Below, one piece after another: positions 23,709 to 36,317 of a DNA stretch of 64,000 nucleotides. A program made the translations under genes and the position numbers. Position 1 is the stretch's first letter, and every line of letters starts with the position of its first letter. Below the pieces are notes generated by a model. That model saw only the letters and a program-made list of their open reading frames with translations. It had not been told where the DNA came from and searched no databases. Source of the DNA: Capillidium heterosporum (lineage: Eukaryota; Entomophthoromycota; Entomophthoromycetes; Entomophthorales; Capillidiaceae); NCBI GenBank assembly GCA_016630905.1, contig WBMQ01000004.1:1116001-1180000 (forward strand). The letters run 5' to 3'.

Positions 23709-26700
23709 TTAAACTACCTGGTTAGCGGCCTTAACCAGCATCTCCAACTCCCCACTCTTACTGCACATATCATAGAACTGGCTTTTGGTATCGGCCAATA
23801 AATTTCGAGGCGTATCGAACTCCTTGACCATTCCCTTATCCAGTACTAGAACTTTGTCATAGTCAATAATGGTGCGCAGTCGGTGAGCGATACATAGTAA
23901 AGTACAGCTGTCGAAGGCCGACCGAATGGTAGTCTGAATCTTGGCATCGGTATCGTAGTCGACACTGGCGGTAGCCTCATCCATAACTATTACTTTGGAC
24001 TGGCGGAGTAAGGCACGAGCTAGGGACAGTAGCTGGCGCTGGCCTTGAGAGAAGTTGTTGCCATTCTCAGTTACCGGCAAGTCTAAGCTGGTGATCTTAC
24101 CATTGGTGTTGTCGCTGCTGTCGTCGCTGACAGTGGAGGGGGTGGCGGAAACGATAGGGGCAGCTGGATCGGTGACCAGGTGAACTTGCTGCAGTACCTT
24201 CCACAGTTGGGCGTCGTCGTACTTGTGGAAAGGGTCCAGGTTGGTGCGGATAGTACCCGTGAACAATACGGCGTCCTGAGGAATGATGGTCAGGTTGGAA
24301 CGTAGGTCGTTGAGCCCGATATGGTGGATACTGACGTCATCAATATGGATGGAACCTTGATCGGGGTCGATGAATCGGAACAGAGCCAAAGCTAGAGTAG
24401 ATTTACCGGCTCCAGTACGACCTACTACTCCCACTTTCTCACCACCTTTGATGTTTAAGGTAACGTGCTGGATGACGGGATCACGATCGGCAGCGTAGCG
24501 CATGACCAAGTCGTTGATTGTGATGGCACCACTAGAGGGCCAGTTGGTAGGAGGGCGGTTGGTATCAATTATGGCTGGAGGCTCCGAAGGTACGTCCAAG
24601 TACTCCTGGATCCGTTCAATGGAGTTCATATTCATCTCGACGATGGAGTAGAATCGGGCAATCCACTAAATAAATACGTTAGTACAAGAAAATAGAGCAA
24701 TAGATTACCAGGATGTGGGAGGCGAAGTTCAAGGCGTAGGTGAAAGCCAATCCCATGAAGGTGGGATGTAGGTGGTTCCTCAAAGCTAGCAAAGTTACAC
24801 CGGTGGCCAAAGTAACTAAACCACCTACCAGATCCGATCGGATGGACAGCCATCTGTTAGCTACCCATAGGTAGAAGAAGCATCGAATGTTGTCATCCAC
24901 CCTACTGAAGTTCTCCTGCTGGAATCGGGATGAATCCTCAAAAGCTCTTATTGTAGTTACACCCAATATAGTTTCACCACACTGATTGTAGATGGGGGAT
25001 CTAGTAGTCGACTCGATACGCTTCAACTCTCGGGAACCTCCCATGTAGTACATGGTAACTTTCCAGAACACTAGGGCGACGACGACTCCAACAATCAAAA
25101 ACTGAGGTACAATATAGACAATCATGCCTAGGACGAAAGTGGAAGCCAAAATTTCACTTAAAAAGACACCGGCTGACGACATCAATTCCTGATCAACCGA
25201 CTGTAAATCTTTGGAGAACCTGTTTACAAGTCTACCCACCGGTGTAGTGTCGAAGAATCGGATAGGAGCTCGTAACACGTTATCTAGGAGATTGTCGTGC
25301 AGCTTTCTTGAAGCCTTCATCGAACCCCAGAACTGGTAACTGACGCGGATGATGACACTGAGCACACTCAGTACCATGATGATGAGGTAGACCTGGATGA
25401 ATAGATCGAGCTCCTTATCGGGTAGGCCGGTGATGGTAATTAGCTTAGGCGGTAACCACCTTCTTGAAGTGGTAGGCGGTGGCTGGCAGGTTCCTGAACG
25501 CAATGCTAGCTAGACCAAGTGCCTTGGAGTCGGGGGATCCAGCTTCGGCCCATTTCTTGATCCAGAAGTCTAGGAACAGGGGAATGAGTTGGTAGATTAA
25601 GAAGGCCAACAATAGGCCCAGCCAGTACCAGTGACCTCCAGCCGCATCGAAGTAGGATCTGTACACCTGGAACTTGACGGCACCTTTGGCACGTTCCTCC
25701 TCCAGCACTAACTTGGTGGTCTTGGCCTCAGCTTCCAGATTGGGTGGCATGTGGTTGTCGTGGTCCAATCGAGCCGTGTTGTTGTGGGGTTCAGAGTTGA
25801 TAGTCTGGGGCTGCTCCTCAAACTCCTGCTTCAGGCTTAAGAATTCAGGACGGTGTTCGACGTTGGCTTTGGTGTCGGCAATTAAAACTTGACCCGAGTG
25901 GTCGAGCTGTACAATATATTCGGACTTGTCGAAGGTTAAGGCGACGTTGTGGGTCACTAAGATACGGGTGCGACCCTTTAGTAGCTTACCTAGGATACAT
26001 TTCTTGAATAGGAATTTGGCAGTGTGGGCATCGACTGCCGATAATGGGTCATCGAAGATGATAGTGGGTAGCTTTGGAATAGACGGCACGAGCAATGGCG
26101 ACACGCTGCTTCTGTCCACCTGACAAAGTGATACCCTTCTCACCAATCTCAGTCATGTCACCATCTTGTAAGTTCTTAAAGTCGGGGACGAGAGCGCAGC
26201 ATTCGATAGTCTGTTTGTACCGAGATTCGTCGTAGGGTTCGCCGAACAAAATATTGTTACGGATGGTATCCTGCTGGAGCCAAGGAGTCTGTGCGACATA
26301 AGCTACACCACCATTAAGAGCATTAGGATCGGTGATCTTATTTTTGGAAGGAAGATAAATGGATCCCTTAGTCAAGTGCATCTCACCCAACAGTGCCATG
26401 AGCAGTGAAGTCTTACCGGAACCGGTGGGACCTACGACTAACGAGAGTTTTCCGGATGGGAAGTCGATGTTGAGGTTCTTTAAAGTAAACAGCTCGGGAC
26501 CCCAACCCACAGTGGCGTCCTTGAACCCGATAGTAGGGTCAGTGGAATCCTTGGGTTTAGAGATGGCTTCATACTTTTTGGACTCGTCCAAAATCAAGAA
26601 AGAGTCAATACGACCCAACGAGACCTTGGCCTGCAACAACATATTGATAATTTCAGGTAACATATCCACCGGTTCACGTAACTGTTTGAAGATGATGAGG

Positions 26701-28533
26701 GCGGTAAAGGTAATCGAAGTAGTCAATGTGAGTCCAGCAATCTTGGTGAAGGTAAAGAAAGGTAGCAAAGGTAATTAACATCGGGAAGCAGAACCATAAG
26801 GTGGCTCCAATAATCCAGATGATCATACGCTTCATAAGTACTTTAAGCTCGTTAGTTCTAGCGGTCGATATCCTATTTTTAAACTGATTTTCCCAAGCAA
26901 AGAACTTGATGATGCGTATACCCTGCAACAGCTCATTTACCAAATCCATACGCTTGTCGGAACAGGCCATAAGGTCGGTCTGGATTTCCTCCCACTTGGT
27001 CGAGACTATATAGTTGAGTGGCATCACGACGAAGGTTAAAGCGATACCAACCAAAGCTGGCCAGCCTACAATGATGTATAAATAGTAGGCGGTGATTATC
27101 AATTGGACCGGGATGACGTACAGGTAGTTTAGATAACAGCAGGTTTCAGCTATGTCATGGGCATCAACCGACATGAAGTTGGTGATCTTGCCGGCGTTGA
27201 TGTCATCTTTTCCGGTCTGTTCTCGACGTCTCAAAGTTTTGGCGTATACTTGAGCCAGGACAATGGCCTTGACTCGTACACCAATTCGTCTTCCGAAAAA
27301 CAGAGATTGAGAGTCGGACATAGATTTCAACAGAACCGTAAGTAACATGGCTAGAACCAACAAGAAACCGAATTCCAAACTAGAGAGGGCAGGGAGCGGT
27401 GAGTAAGTTGAAGGTGACGACTCCACTAAAAGTAGGAACTGATGAAGTAAAACTGGAGTCATGAAGTTGAAACCTAGGGAGAACATCGAAAATACAAATT
27501 GCATGAAGAGCTCGTAGCGGAACATTAGGAAGATCTTGGTGCTGAAGGCCAGATCCTTGGCCAGCTGTTCGAAACGCTTACTTAAGTAGGCGGTCTTCTC
27601 ATCAGGGCGCAAGTCCCAGATATCGGCCGGCTCGATGACTTTACTGTAGCCGTGAGCTAGTAGTGGTTGGATCCAGCTGAAAGTTAATATTGACAATATG
27701 GAAGCATGAGGCTCGGGGGAAGGGTATATTGTCGACTGCTTGGCCAAGTCATTCAACTGGACTACCGAACTCTGCATGAGTAAGGATTGAATCAATAGGA
27801 TTGAGTCGACAATAACGCTTAGAACGGATAGTACTTTGACGTAAAGTTGGGTTGAGGTAGCATTAGTGATTAGTACCGACCTTAGGTAGCCTATATCTAT
27901 GACCAAAACAACCAAGAACAAGATACGTAATACGACTAGCAAGTTCAAGTTGCGGTTGCTGTGGCAGAGGAGGGTAGCATAGGTCCAGTAGACTAAACTT
28001 ATCCACAGCGTCGGTTGGAACCCCGAGACAAAAGTACTGAGAAGTACTAAAGTTGTCGTGACCACCAACTGAAACTTGGTTAAGAAGCATAAAGTATCGC
28101 TATATTTGTCCAAGTCTATCAAGAAATTTTTTATCGGTTTGGGCACCTTCTCCAACCCTGCGGTAGAATAGTTTGGTGTTGAGTTCACGTCGTTCAGCAA
28201 CCTTGTTTCTTCGTCATTTACTGAGTCGTACTGGCGTCTAAAGTTATTCAGTTGAGATTTTGTACGAAAGAGTGAGGCTATCGATATGTAGACTAGAGAT
28301 AGGAAGATGGCTAGGATAGGTAGGGCTGTCTTTAAGATTCTATTTAGAGATTAGTTTTGCGTAATGTGAACTTTGGCTTACAGTATTGTGAAACAGTGGT
28401 ATTGGGCATGCTCATCGTCATCCGACTATAAATACAAAAATATATAAGCATGCAACAGACTTTGATGATAATAACTTACCCAGTTTCCAGTTCTCTGGCA
28501 GATGGCTTGAAATGGACTTGTGGGAGGTCCCAT
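23709..28533 (-). CDS. ABCC-type multidrug-resistance ABC transporter (three frame breaks)
   Basis: Minus-strand exons 28480-28533, 28382-28425, 24709-28339 and 23709-24665, about 1560 residues if the frame breaks are bridged. Order: MGPPTSPFQAICQRTGNW start, an N-terminal membrane domain (TMD0), TMD1, NBD1 (Walker A GPTGSGKTS near 670, signature LSGGQKQRVAIARA, Walker B IIFDDPLSAVDAHT), TMD2 (RAPIRFFDTTPVGRLVNRF) and NBD2 (Walker A GRTGAGKST near 1330, FSQGQRQLLSLARALL, Walker B VIVMDEATASVD). This is the full ABCC/MRP/Ycf1 layout, exporting glutathione conjugates or other organic anions at the vacuole or plasma membrane. The large exon changes frame by +1 near 26752, 26066 and 25449. The three add to 3, so the downstream junction stays in frame. 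All domains are otherwise intact, which argues for base-calling errors or very recent mutation rather than old decay. Confidence 0.92.
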
Positions 28534-30353
28534 TTTCGTTAATTATTTTAGAATTTCTAAAAAACAAAAGAAGCAATAAGTAAGGGTGGCGAAGATGTAT
28601 TTATAGCCTACCTTCGGATATTAAATAGGTGAGCTCAATTAAGTAGGTGTGAGTAAGCTGCGATTAAGGGGATGTCTATTTTGGTTTTTGGTCGTAGCTT
28701 CAACGATTTTCACTTGAAAGAGCAAACTTTGAAAGAAACCGATCTCCTTCAAAATCGCTTGAATTCCAAATTTATAATTCCAATCTCGAACTTTTGGACG
28801 ACTTGAAATTCTGAGGCTACGCAGCTTCCCATATGTGATGAACTATGAGTCCACCAACTCCCTCCTCTCATCAAGTTGCATAATCAGCCAAGTACGCAGC
28901 AAGCTGCTTTTAAATATTGGAGTAGCTTTGAGACAAAAGTGATATTTTAAGCCTTTCAAGTAGAAGATAAGGAAGCTATATGGGTTATGAACCACCCAAT
29001 TCAAGTCAATTCGCGCTCCTAGTTAAGTTGGGCCTATAGACCTGCGTGCTTTTGACTGGCTTCTGATTAGACTAATATACTTGCAAATCCCATGACTAGC
29101 TATAATAGGCAAGTCTTTTGAACTTATTAGACGAGCTGCTTTACAAACTTGTTAAAACAGGTTTATACCACTCATTTGGGAACTCAAGTTAGGCTACGAG
29201 CTGCAAAATTTTGACGCTTGGTTGCTCAGTCTTGAATTATTTGTTGATATTTAGCTAATAGAGGCGTAGCTACTGCTTTTCAGTACGTAAGATATGGCAT
29301 TTGTGTCTCTCGTAACCGTAAACTATCTGAGATCGTCGCAATGCTTATAAATAGCTGTATTGAAACCTACTCCCAATACACCAAACGTTCTTTGCGAGAG
29401 TTGCTTTTATCTCAAGCTCAACTTCAAATTATAATGCTTATCGTATTTTCACTACAAAAAAGTACAATCCCTTCAAGAACAAATAGTAGCAATATTTGTT
29501 CTAAACTATAATTGTCACCCAGAAATTTATAATTCCATGCCACATGATATCAACACCAATGAAAAATTACCAAATATATTTGCTTTTAATAATCGGTGAA
29601 ATCAGACAAACTATGTTAATACCTTTCTAATTTTGGAATGTAAATACGGACTCGAGGCTTGAAGGCCGACAGATTAGGCTGGGATATCAAACATATTTGG
29701 CTTCGGTACGAAGATATAGCCGTCTAAAAGAGTGCATCTTATTTACATCAGCTTTAGCTATATTTTCTTTATGGAGTTTGCAGGGGCTGCATCTTTCATT
29801 TGCAAATGGACTTCAAATGTTGTTGGAATTGGGTTTTAGCCCATACAAAACATTTCTGTTTTTCAAAGCACCTTTAAACTTAAAACTATACATTTCATAG
29901 GATGCACGGTGCTCTGTTTTATTTACAAAGCAACGGCAAGTAGTTTGAAAACTCCAAAAGCTAAATTGGTATTTTGGGACACCTCGTCGTACATCCTTCG
30001 AATGTAATGTTTTCAATAAGTTGAAGCTTCAAATCAGCTTGACTGACTATCCCAGATTTTACTAAATACTAAATTTTGGCAGCAATCATGCATTCTTCAA
30101 TAGTCTAAGCTACTATATTTGATGGTCGATTTGTATTGACTCCAAGTATACATCTGAATGAAAAATGGAAATAAGATGACCTTGGTTGTCAATAACCATA
30201 GATGTAGTTAGAATATCCAAAATGTTTATTTAATGATGAAATTTGCCATAAAACGTAAGTGAAATATTAATTAGATGGTAGGATAAGCTCTAATAGTAAA
30301 CACACTATATTACACTTTGCTATTGTACAGTATTGAAATGGTCTCTTCCATAA
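28534..30353. other. Intergenic, 1.8 kb
   Basis: The right side of the ABC transporter start holds its promoter. A TATA-like TATAAATAG at about 29345 precedes a 56-codon frame (MLINSCIETYSQYTKRSLRE...) that matches nothing. Overlapping short frames at 29697-30016 on both strands look like chance. Confidence 0.45.
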
Positions 30354-31987
30354 CTACATATATTCTTCGAGCTTCAAGTCCGATGTAATTCTGAATGCCG
30401 AGTTCTTAGATGGATTACACTGGTTTAGAATCGGACTAGTTTCGGTAGGTATGCAGGAACTGACGAACGCTTTTACAGCTTCTAATGCCACAACTCGCTG
30501 TTTTAGGAAAGGGAACACCGTAAAAGAATGGGGCATCGCCTGATAGACATGTAAGGTTACTCGTGGTGCATTACCTTTGCCTTGCTTGTAGATACTATTT
30601 ATGGTTTTAAAGAAATCAATACTCTCATCCATAAGCCGTTCTTCTTCACCTACAACCTAATGACTGTTAGTTGGATCAATAATTCTAAATTACCATCAAA
30701 AGCTTGGGTAGATTGGTAAAGTCGGTTTGAAAAAAGGGACTGACATATGGGGAACGGAGTAATTTGAGTGGGGCATAAAAGTGTCCGCGCTTTTTGATGG
30801 CAGATGAATAGTTTTGACATCCAGAAATTATGATGTTGGTGAAAAATTGATGAGGTTCGGCGTCTGGTATAGGAGCACTAGGTCCCGGTAAGTAGTCTAT
30901 AGCTCCTTTGGACATAAAGGAGTCCTTACTACAGGTCAAATCCAACCATGGAGAGAATAGCAGGCCACACGAGATCATATCCATACCAAGGTCTCTCAGC
31001 AGATAGATGAGAACTAAAGAAAGATCTAAACAATGTTAGTTAAAAGAAATTTTTATTTTATTCTTACTTCCTCCTAAAAGTAATGTTAGCTCGGTGGTAA
31101 TTTAAGTAAAAAGCACCTGCACTATCTCCAGCAACAACAATGTTCTCTGCCTTGACATTCAACCCATCTTTATCGGTAAGGTAAAGGTAAGTAGCTAGGA
31201 CATCCTCCAGCCCACAAGGGAAGGGATATTCGGGAGCAAGCCGATACTCTACACCTAATTACTAACATTAAAACTGGAATTTATAAGTAACTTACTTATC
31301 GCTTGTCCATTTGTATACTTGGCTATGTTACTGGAAAATTGTCTATGGGTGTTGACAGTACAGAAGGAAAATCCACCACCATGGATATAAAGAGTCGTTG
31401 GCAAGTTTGGGTCGATTTCACTTTGATAGGATTGTAACTCTATACTTAAGGCTTCTTCACTCTCATAGCTGAGGCAACTGTCATATTCCAGGTCGTAGTC
31501 CTTCAACAGCTTACTTATCAGTTCATATGCTTTCTTTCGATATTCATTAGATACGCTTTTCCTGATCAAGCTAAAACCAAAAGGGCTGGCATGTAGAACC
31601 CATCCACTTTGTTCCTAAACCGTTCTATCGTGCTTCCTGGTTTGCATGCCAATATACTTTTAACTATAGCTATACATATGCAAAAGAAGTAGTCCCAATC
31701 TTGGTGGGGTGGTCCGTTCGCTAGGTAATGGAAAGTTGTCGCAAAGAATACATACACCGTACCGGCGATTAAATCTAAAAGATCGTAGAATGTTGTCAAA
31801 GGCATCTGCAATTAAATTAAAAAAGCTTGAGATGAATTACTTTTGACCCATATATAACTGCCAACCCCAACTTTTGAATATGGAGCTGGAAGGGACGCTG
31901 TACCTTTACAGTAATTCTGGGGATTCCTAACAAAAAATTAGCAATTCTTACTAATGTGGTTGCAAAATTAAACTGAAAATCGGACAT
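30354..31987 (-). CDS. Alpha/beta hydrolase, lipase/esterase (HSL-like)
   Basis: Minus-strand exons: 31841-31987, 31296-31805, 31117-31254, 31068-31073 (6 nt), 30694-31025 and 30354-30656, about 478 residues. Hallmarks are the oxyanion motif [24 protein letters not shown], the nucleophile motif [18 protein letters not shown], the acid region [12 protein letters not shown] and the catalytic His in MPHSFTVF. This is the hormone-sensitive-lipase/steryl-ester esterase family, which hydrolyses carboxyl esters. The N-terminus has hydrophobic stretches that may associate with membrane. The 6-nt exon supplies two bases of one Gly codon, the next Gly codon and the first base of Asn in GDSAGGN. Near 31570 the frame changes by one missing base (a T run), or a short 51-nt intron with a weak donor at about 31570-31620 must be invoked. 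Confidence 0.87.
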
Positions 31988-33448
31988 TTTAAAGCGTGGT
32001 TTATAATTTTAGTAATAATTTTGATTGAAAAGGAGCTATATTCATACATACAATAGAGATGCTCAATTTGATGAGGGCATTTGTATTTTCAAATGGTAAA
32101 AGCTTTTATAATTTCCAGGGATCAAAGAATGTGGAATACAAAGAATCTGCCTATACTACTCAAATTGTCTTTTGAAAAGGTAATGTTGTTAGCCATCGAT
32201 TTATATTGATTTCACATGATATGCTTGTATATAGTAATGGTTTTTATAGCCTGTTATACCCAAATAAAATTTCATTAATTTTCAAATTGGCTTTCAATAA
32301 ATCGGCGCGACTATTTTTCGATTAAGGACTATAGACCTGTATTAGATAGGCACTTGGTCGCTACATATATGTTAAACCTATATAGCATATTTTTGCCATA
32401 TTAGCATCGATGTACATAAATTTATCGATTAGAGAACTATACTACTAAAACTTATCAAATAAAATTCATTGTTACTTCCTTATACTTTTCTGTTTTGAAG
32501 TAGCTTGGTAAAATCGAGATGGGGAAACATTATTCAACGAAGCGACATGTTTTAGTGGAAATAAATGAAATTATATTCACCAGATATGAAAAGTTTAATA
32601 GAATTTACTAAAAATTGAGAATATTGATTAAATTTATAGGATAGTTGGCATGTGTTTATATATTAAATTTGCTCAAATATTAAACCAATTCAACCAGAAC
32701 TTTACCAAAATTCAATAACTATTTTTATACGCTTAATCGTTTACTTACTATCATTATTATATTTTTGCACATGAGGTGCTACAGAGAACAGCAACATCAG
32801 CTTGTTAGCTATCTGTTTTCGAACTTGAATCAAAATAAAAGACGCTTTGCCAAAATATATCTATAAAAGTTCAATGATTTTAGGTATATCTATATTGAAT
32901 CATCCTTTATATGCTGTCCACTTTTGTCCCGAAATTATAACTGTTGAAGGCTCTTCCAATAGATATCAAATTAAACCTTGGTGTTTAGTTGCCCTAAGCA
33001 CCTAAAATGTATCGAAATTATTTAAGCTCAGTGCCGAAAACTTTTATGAGAATGGGCTGTTTAATTTCCAAAGTCCCGAGAATTTCTATCAAAGTGTGCT
33101 AAAGTGTAGTACCATGCCTTATGGTACTACACCTATAAGCATCCGTCGGCTATTTTTAGTATTGGATATCTAATACATATCTGTATAGTTTAAAGCTTTA
33201 TAGAAAATTAATTATTTTAGAATATATAGCATACAACTTCTCTATACGGAACCAACCGAAAGGTTTACCAAGATATACACTTGAATTTACTTGAACTAAA
33301 TTTATAATAGTCTATAAAATAGAGTATAATTATAGATTAAGCTTCGATATTATCTCTAATTTAAATTTAACAATGCATAATATTGGCATCAACGCATATG
33401 CATATACAATCTATGCTAAAAAGAAGTATATACTTTTATTATGAAAAT
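31988..33448. other. Intergenic, AT-rich
   Basis: About 1.5 kb with no frame, RNA gene or repeat that I can recognise. Confidence 0.5.
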
Positions 33449-33742
33449 TTAAGGACGGTTCTTGTCGCATCTGAAGAACATGGCACCTTTCTGGCAGTGG
33501 GTTAGGTGGGGGCACTCACAGTCCTTGACGACGAATTTACCGTCTTCACACAGGTAGTAGGAACCATACTTTTCGATATTGCAGAAACCAGTGTTGGGGG
33601 TACAAGGGTCGGTAGGTTTCTGGAAGACATAGCGAGCGATATCATTACCATACAGAGGCAAGTTGGCGCAGGTATCTTCAGCAGGAGTCGATAGGGCCAA
33701 AATGGAGGAAGCTAGTAATAGTAAAGTGGCAGCGAATTTCAT
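33449..33742 (-). CDS. Small secreted cysteine-rich protein
   Basis: A single exon, 97 residues. Residues 1-17 (MKFAATLLLLASSILAL) are a clear signal peptide. The mature part of about 80 residues has eight cysteines (TCAN, PCTP, FCNI, LCED, DCEC, HCQK, RCDK), which suggests four disulfide bonds. The pattern YGSYYLCEDGKFVVKDC is reminiscent of small chitin-binding (peritrophin-like) or other extracellular domains, but I cannot assign a family. A TATA-like CTTTTATACC lies about 55 bp upstream of the start. It is probably exported to medium or wall. Confidence 0.8.
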   Translation of the reverse strand: MKFAATLLLLASSILALSTPAEDTCANLPLYGNDIARYVFQKPTDPCTPNTGFCNIEKYGSYYLCEDGKFVVKDCECPHLTHCQKGAMFFRCDKNRP

Positions 33743-36317
33743 GTTGGGTTTTGAGTTGATAGAGTTGACAAGTCAGGGCTGACGTGCCCCCTTTTATACC
33801 AAATTCTGTGGCATGTGGTGTGCCTATTTTTAAAAGCTATATTGACGTTTGTAAGCAGGAGGTTCAGGTTATTTAGATTTCCTTTGTTGATCGGCTGCAT
33901 ATAGTTCAATTGGACTGGTGCTAGTTTTCGCTAAATTTGCCGAGGATTTCTATCCGAAATAATGTGGTTACTCGATTTAACTTGGACATTCTCATCATTA
34001 CCTTAAAAATTGCTCTAAAAATAATTTTATTAAACTATATGTGTATCGTAATTAAACATTTTTAGCTAAATATAGACTATATCAGGTTGAGTTTTGAAGG
34101 ATGGGCAGATAGCTTCTTTGCTACCAATAATCGAACGTTTGTTATAGTTTATTGGTTGGATAGGTTATTACATTTTGCTGTGATTATTACCTTTGATGGT
34201 AGCTTACTTTATCATTTAAAGTTTGCTATAGCTACAAGAGGATAAAAGTATGACGAAAGAAAGTTATTTTTGTTGGCTGAACCGTCACTTACATGTATGT
34301 ACTCGATTAAATTACATACCACTCTGTATCATTAAAAAGCCTACGATTTCACAATATGCTGTTTACATGTACATGTTATTTTTGACAATTGTAAAAATTC
34401 TCAAATTTATACGAATATAGCAACATAAGAACATAAATCTTTAAATGGCCCAGAGTAGCATATGAAATATAAAAATGACTGGTGCTTAATATTTGAATGT
34501 AATGGAATATATATAGTTTATTGAAAATTAAACTAGATACCATCTAGCAGAATTACAACAGTGGACTAGCTTCATTTTAGTTGAGGAATTTTGGAGGTTA
34601 GTTAAAATTCTATTAGAATCAAGGTATGTATGTTGAGTGGATTTCGATGCACACTAATAGTGGTTATAAACTTTAAGGCTTAGCTGGGTTGAAATATAAC
34701 GGATCGATGCAACCAAGTTAAATTATTTACAGCATGGTTTGATTCATAGTCGATGACACCAAAGTTCTGCCAGCAGGAGTTGATTATAAGTTTTATTAGC
34801 TAGACAAGATAAGTTGACTATAGTGAAGTGGCTTCAAGATGTAGACCAGTTGATAGAATTCTCGTCATAGTCAAAGGTAGTAGATTATTTTCACTGTTGT
34901 ACAATATGCTTTACAATGTACTGCAAGTAATAGTTTATTATAGCTTTATATTTGACTATTGCTATTGTCGCTATAAATTCGATTGAATTAGGATGCAGTT
35001 GCCTTCATCATAGATCTTTTCCTACACATATATATGATAGTCTCAATACTATTTAATCACATATATTCGTCGCTAGAATAAACTTCAGTTTGTAAATATC
35101 TTATAAATGATTCACTATTTATATTCTTGCTAAAAAGTTAATAAAAAATATAACATTACATGAAGTTTTATGTTTCTTAGCAATTAAGCAGCTATCGATA
35201 TTCCAGACTCGAACAATAGATTATTTTAGTATCTAATATCATATAAAAGTTTAATCAATAATCAGGTTTAAACTACCTATAATCGATAGCTATCTAGATG
35301 TGTTCTATAATCTACTCAATATAAGTATGTGCTTTGATATATAAATCAAGCTTCTAATTATATAAGTTACAAATACTATTTTGTAGATTGAAAATTTGAT
35401 AGATCTCAACAATACTGCATGACTTTGGTTTTCTTGGTATCAAAGTGTCGGCTCTTTGTTCCGTTAATTTTACTATGAAGGTCTTTGGTTATCCATAACC
35501 ACATGAGCATGAAGTATCTTTAAAGTTACAATCATATGTATTTAAATAAGATAATTGAAAAAGTCGTATAAGGAAACAAAGTAGTATATTGGATAATTTT
35601 CAGTTTGGAATTAACTGGGCTCCTTTTCTAATCGAGTTCAGTAAAGGTTATTCATCTAATTTTGAATAAAGGTATATCTCATTTCACTTAACCGAGGCAT
35701 TAGATCACCTACTATCAAAAGAGGTACATTTTCTTGTATTAACTTCGTCTTTGCATTATATTGATACGCAAAGAGTCCATTAAGATTAATATTCGTGTAA
35801 TTCAGAATGTGATCGTATCAACTTCAACCATCAGGTACTATAATTGATTATAAAATTCATATCCATTATACTAATGAACAAGTTAGTAAGTAAAATAGTT
35901 GCTGTAAACTTACTTTGCTTTGGTACTTTTCTTATTTGACATAGATCTGCCAAACATCTGCTTTCATGTGCCTTAAAACTATGCATTGAGCATAGCTTGG
36001 TAGATCAACCATTGTAACCAACCAGTAGTCTGCAATTCAAAATACCTTGGTATAAAGTCTAATATGTTTCAAATTAAAAACCATAAATGTATAAAAATAT
36101 ACATTTTTCAATATGCTTTATATCCTAATCACGCGTTTAAGTATATACTTTAAAGCCTTTTCGATAAAAGTCAATGTGATATCCACATTAATTATAAGTG
36201 AAAAGAGAAGAGATGAAGATCGAGGTTCTCTATATATAGCGGGATTACCTTGCCATTTCTAAACATTACATTTAAATATTTCAATAATAAATTAATAGCC
36301 AACATCAAGAGAATCAA
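33743..36317. other. Long AT-rich intergenic stretch
   Basis: About 2.6 kb. No gene was recognised until the promoter of the first trypsin, roughly from 35940. That upstream part is duplicated in front of the second trypsin. Confidence 0.5.
36150..36200 (+). promoter_or_regulatory. Conserved upstream block of trypsin gene 1
   Basis: About 42 of 50 bases match 37980-38030 upstream of trypsin gene 2, at nearly the same distance from the ATG (118 and 109 bp). Shared words are AAGCCTTTTCGA and CCACATTAATTATAAGT. A TATATATAG sequence at 36231 follows. It may be a regulatory block kept after duplication, or simply recent ancestry. Confidence 0.5.

Noticed and set aside
29697-30016. Overlapping short frames on both strands
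   Set aside because: They mirror each other, lack start context, splice signals and protein-like features.
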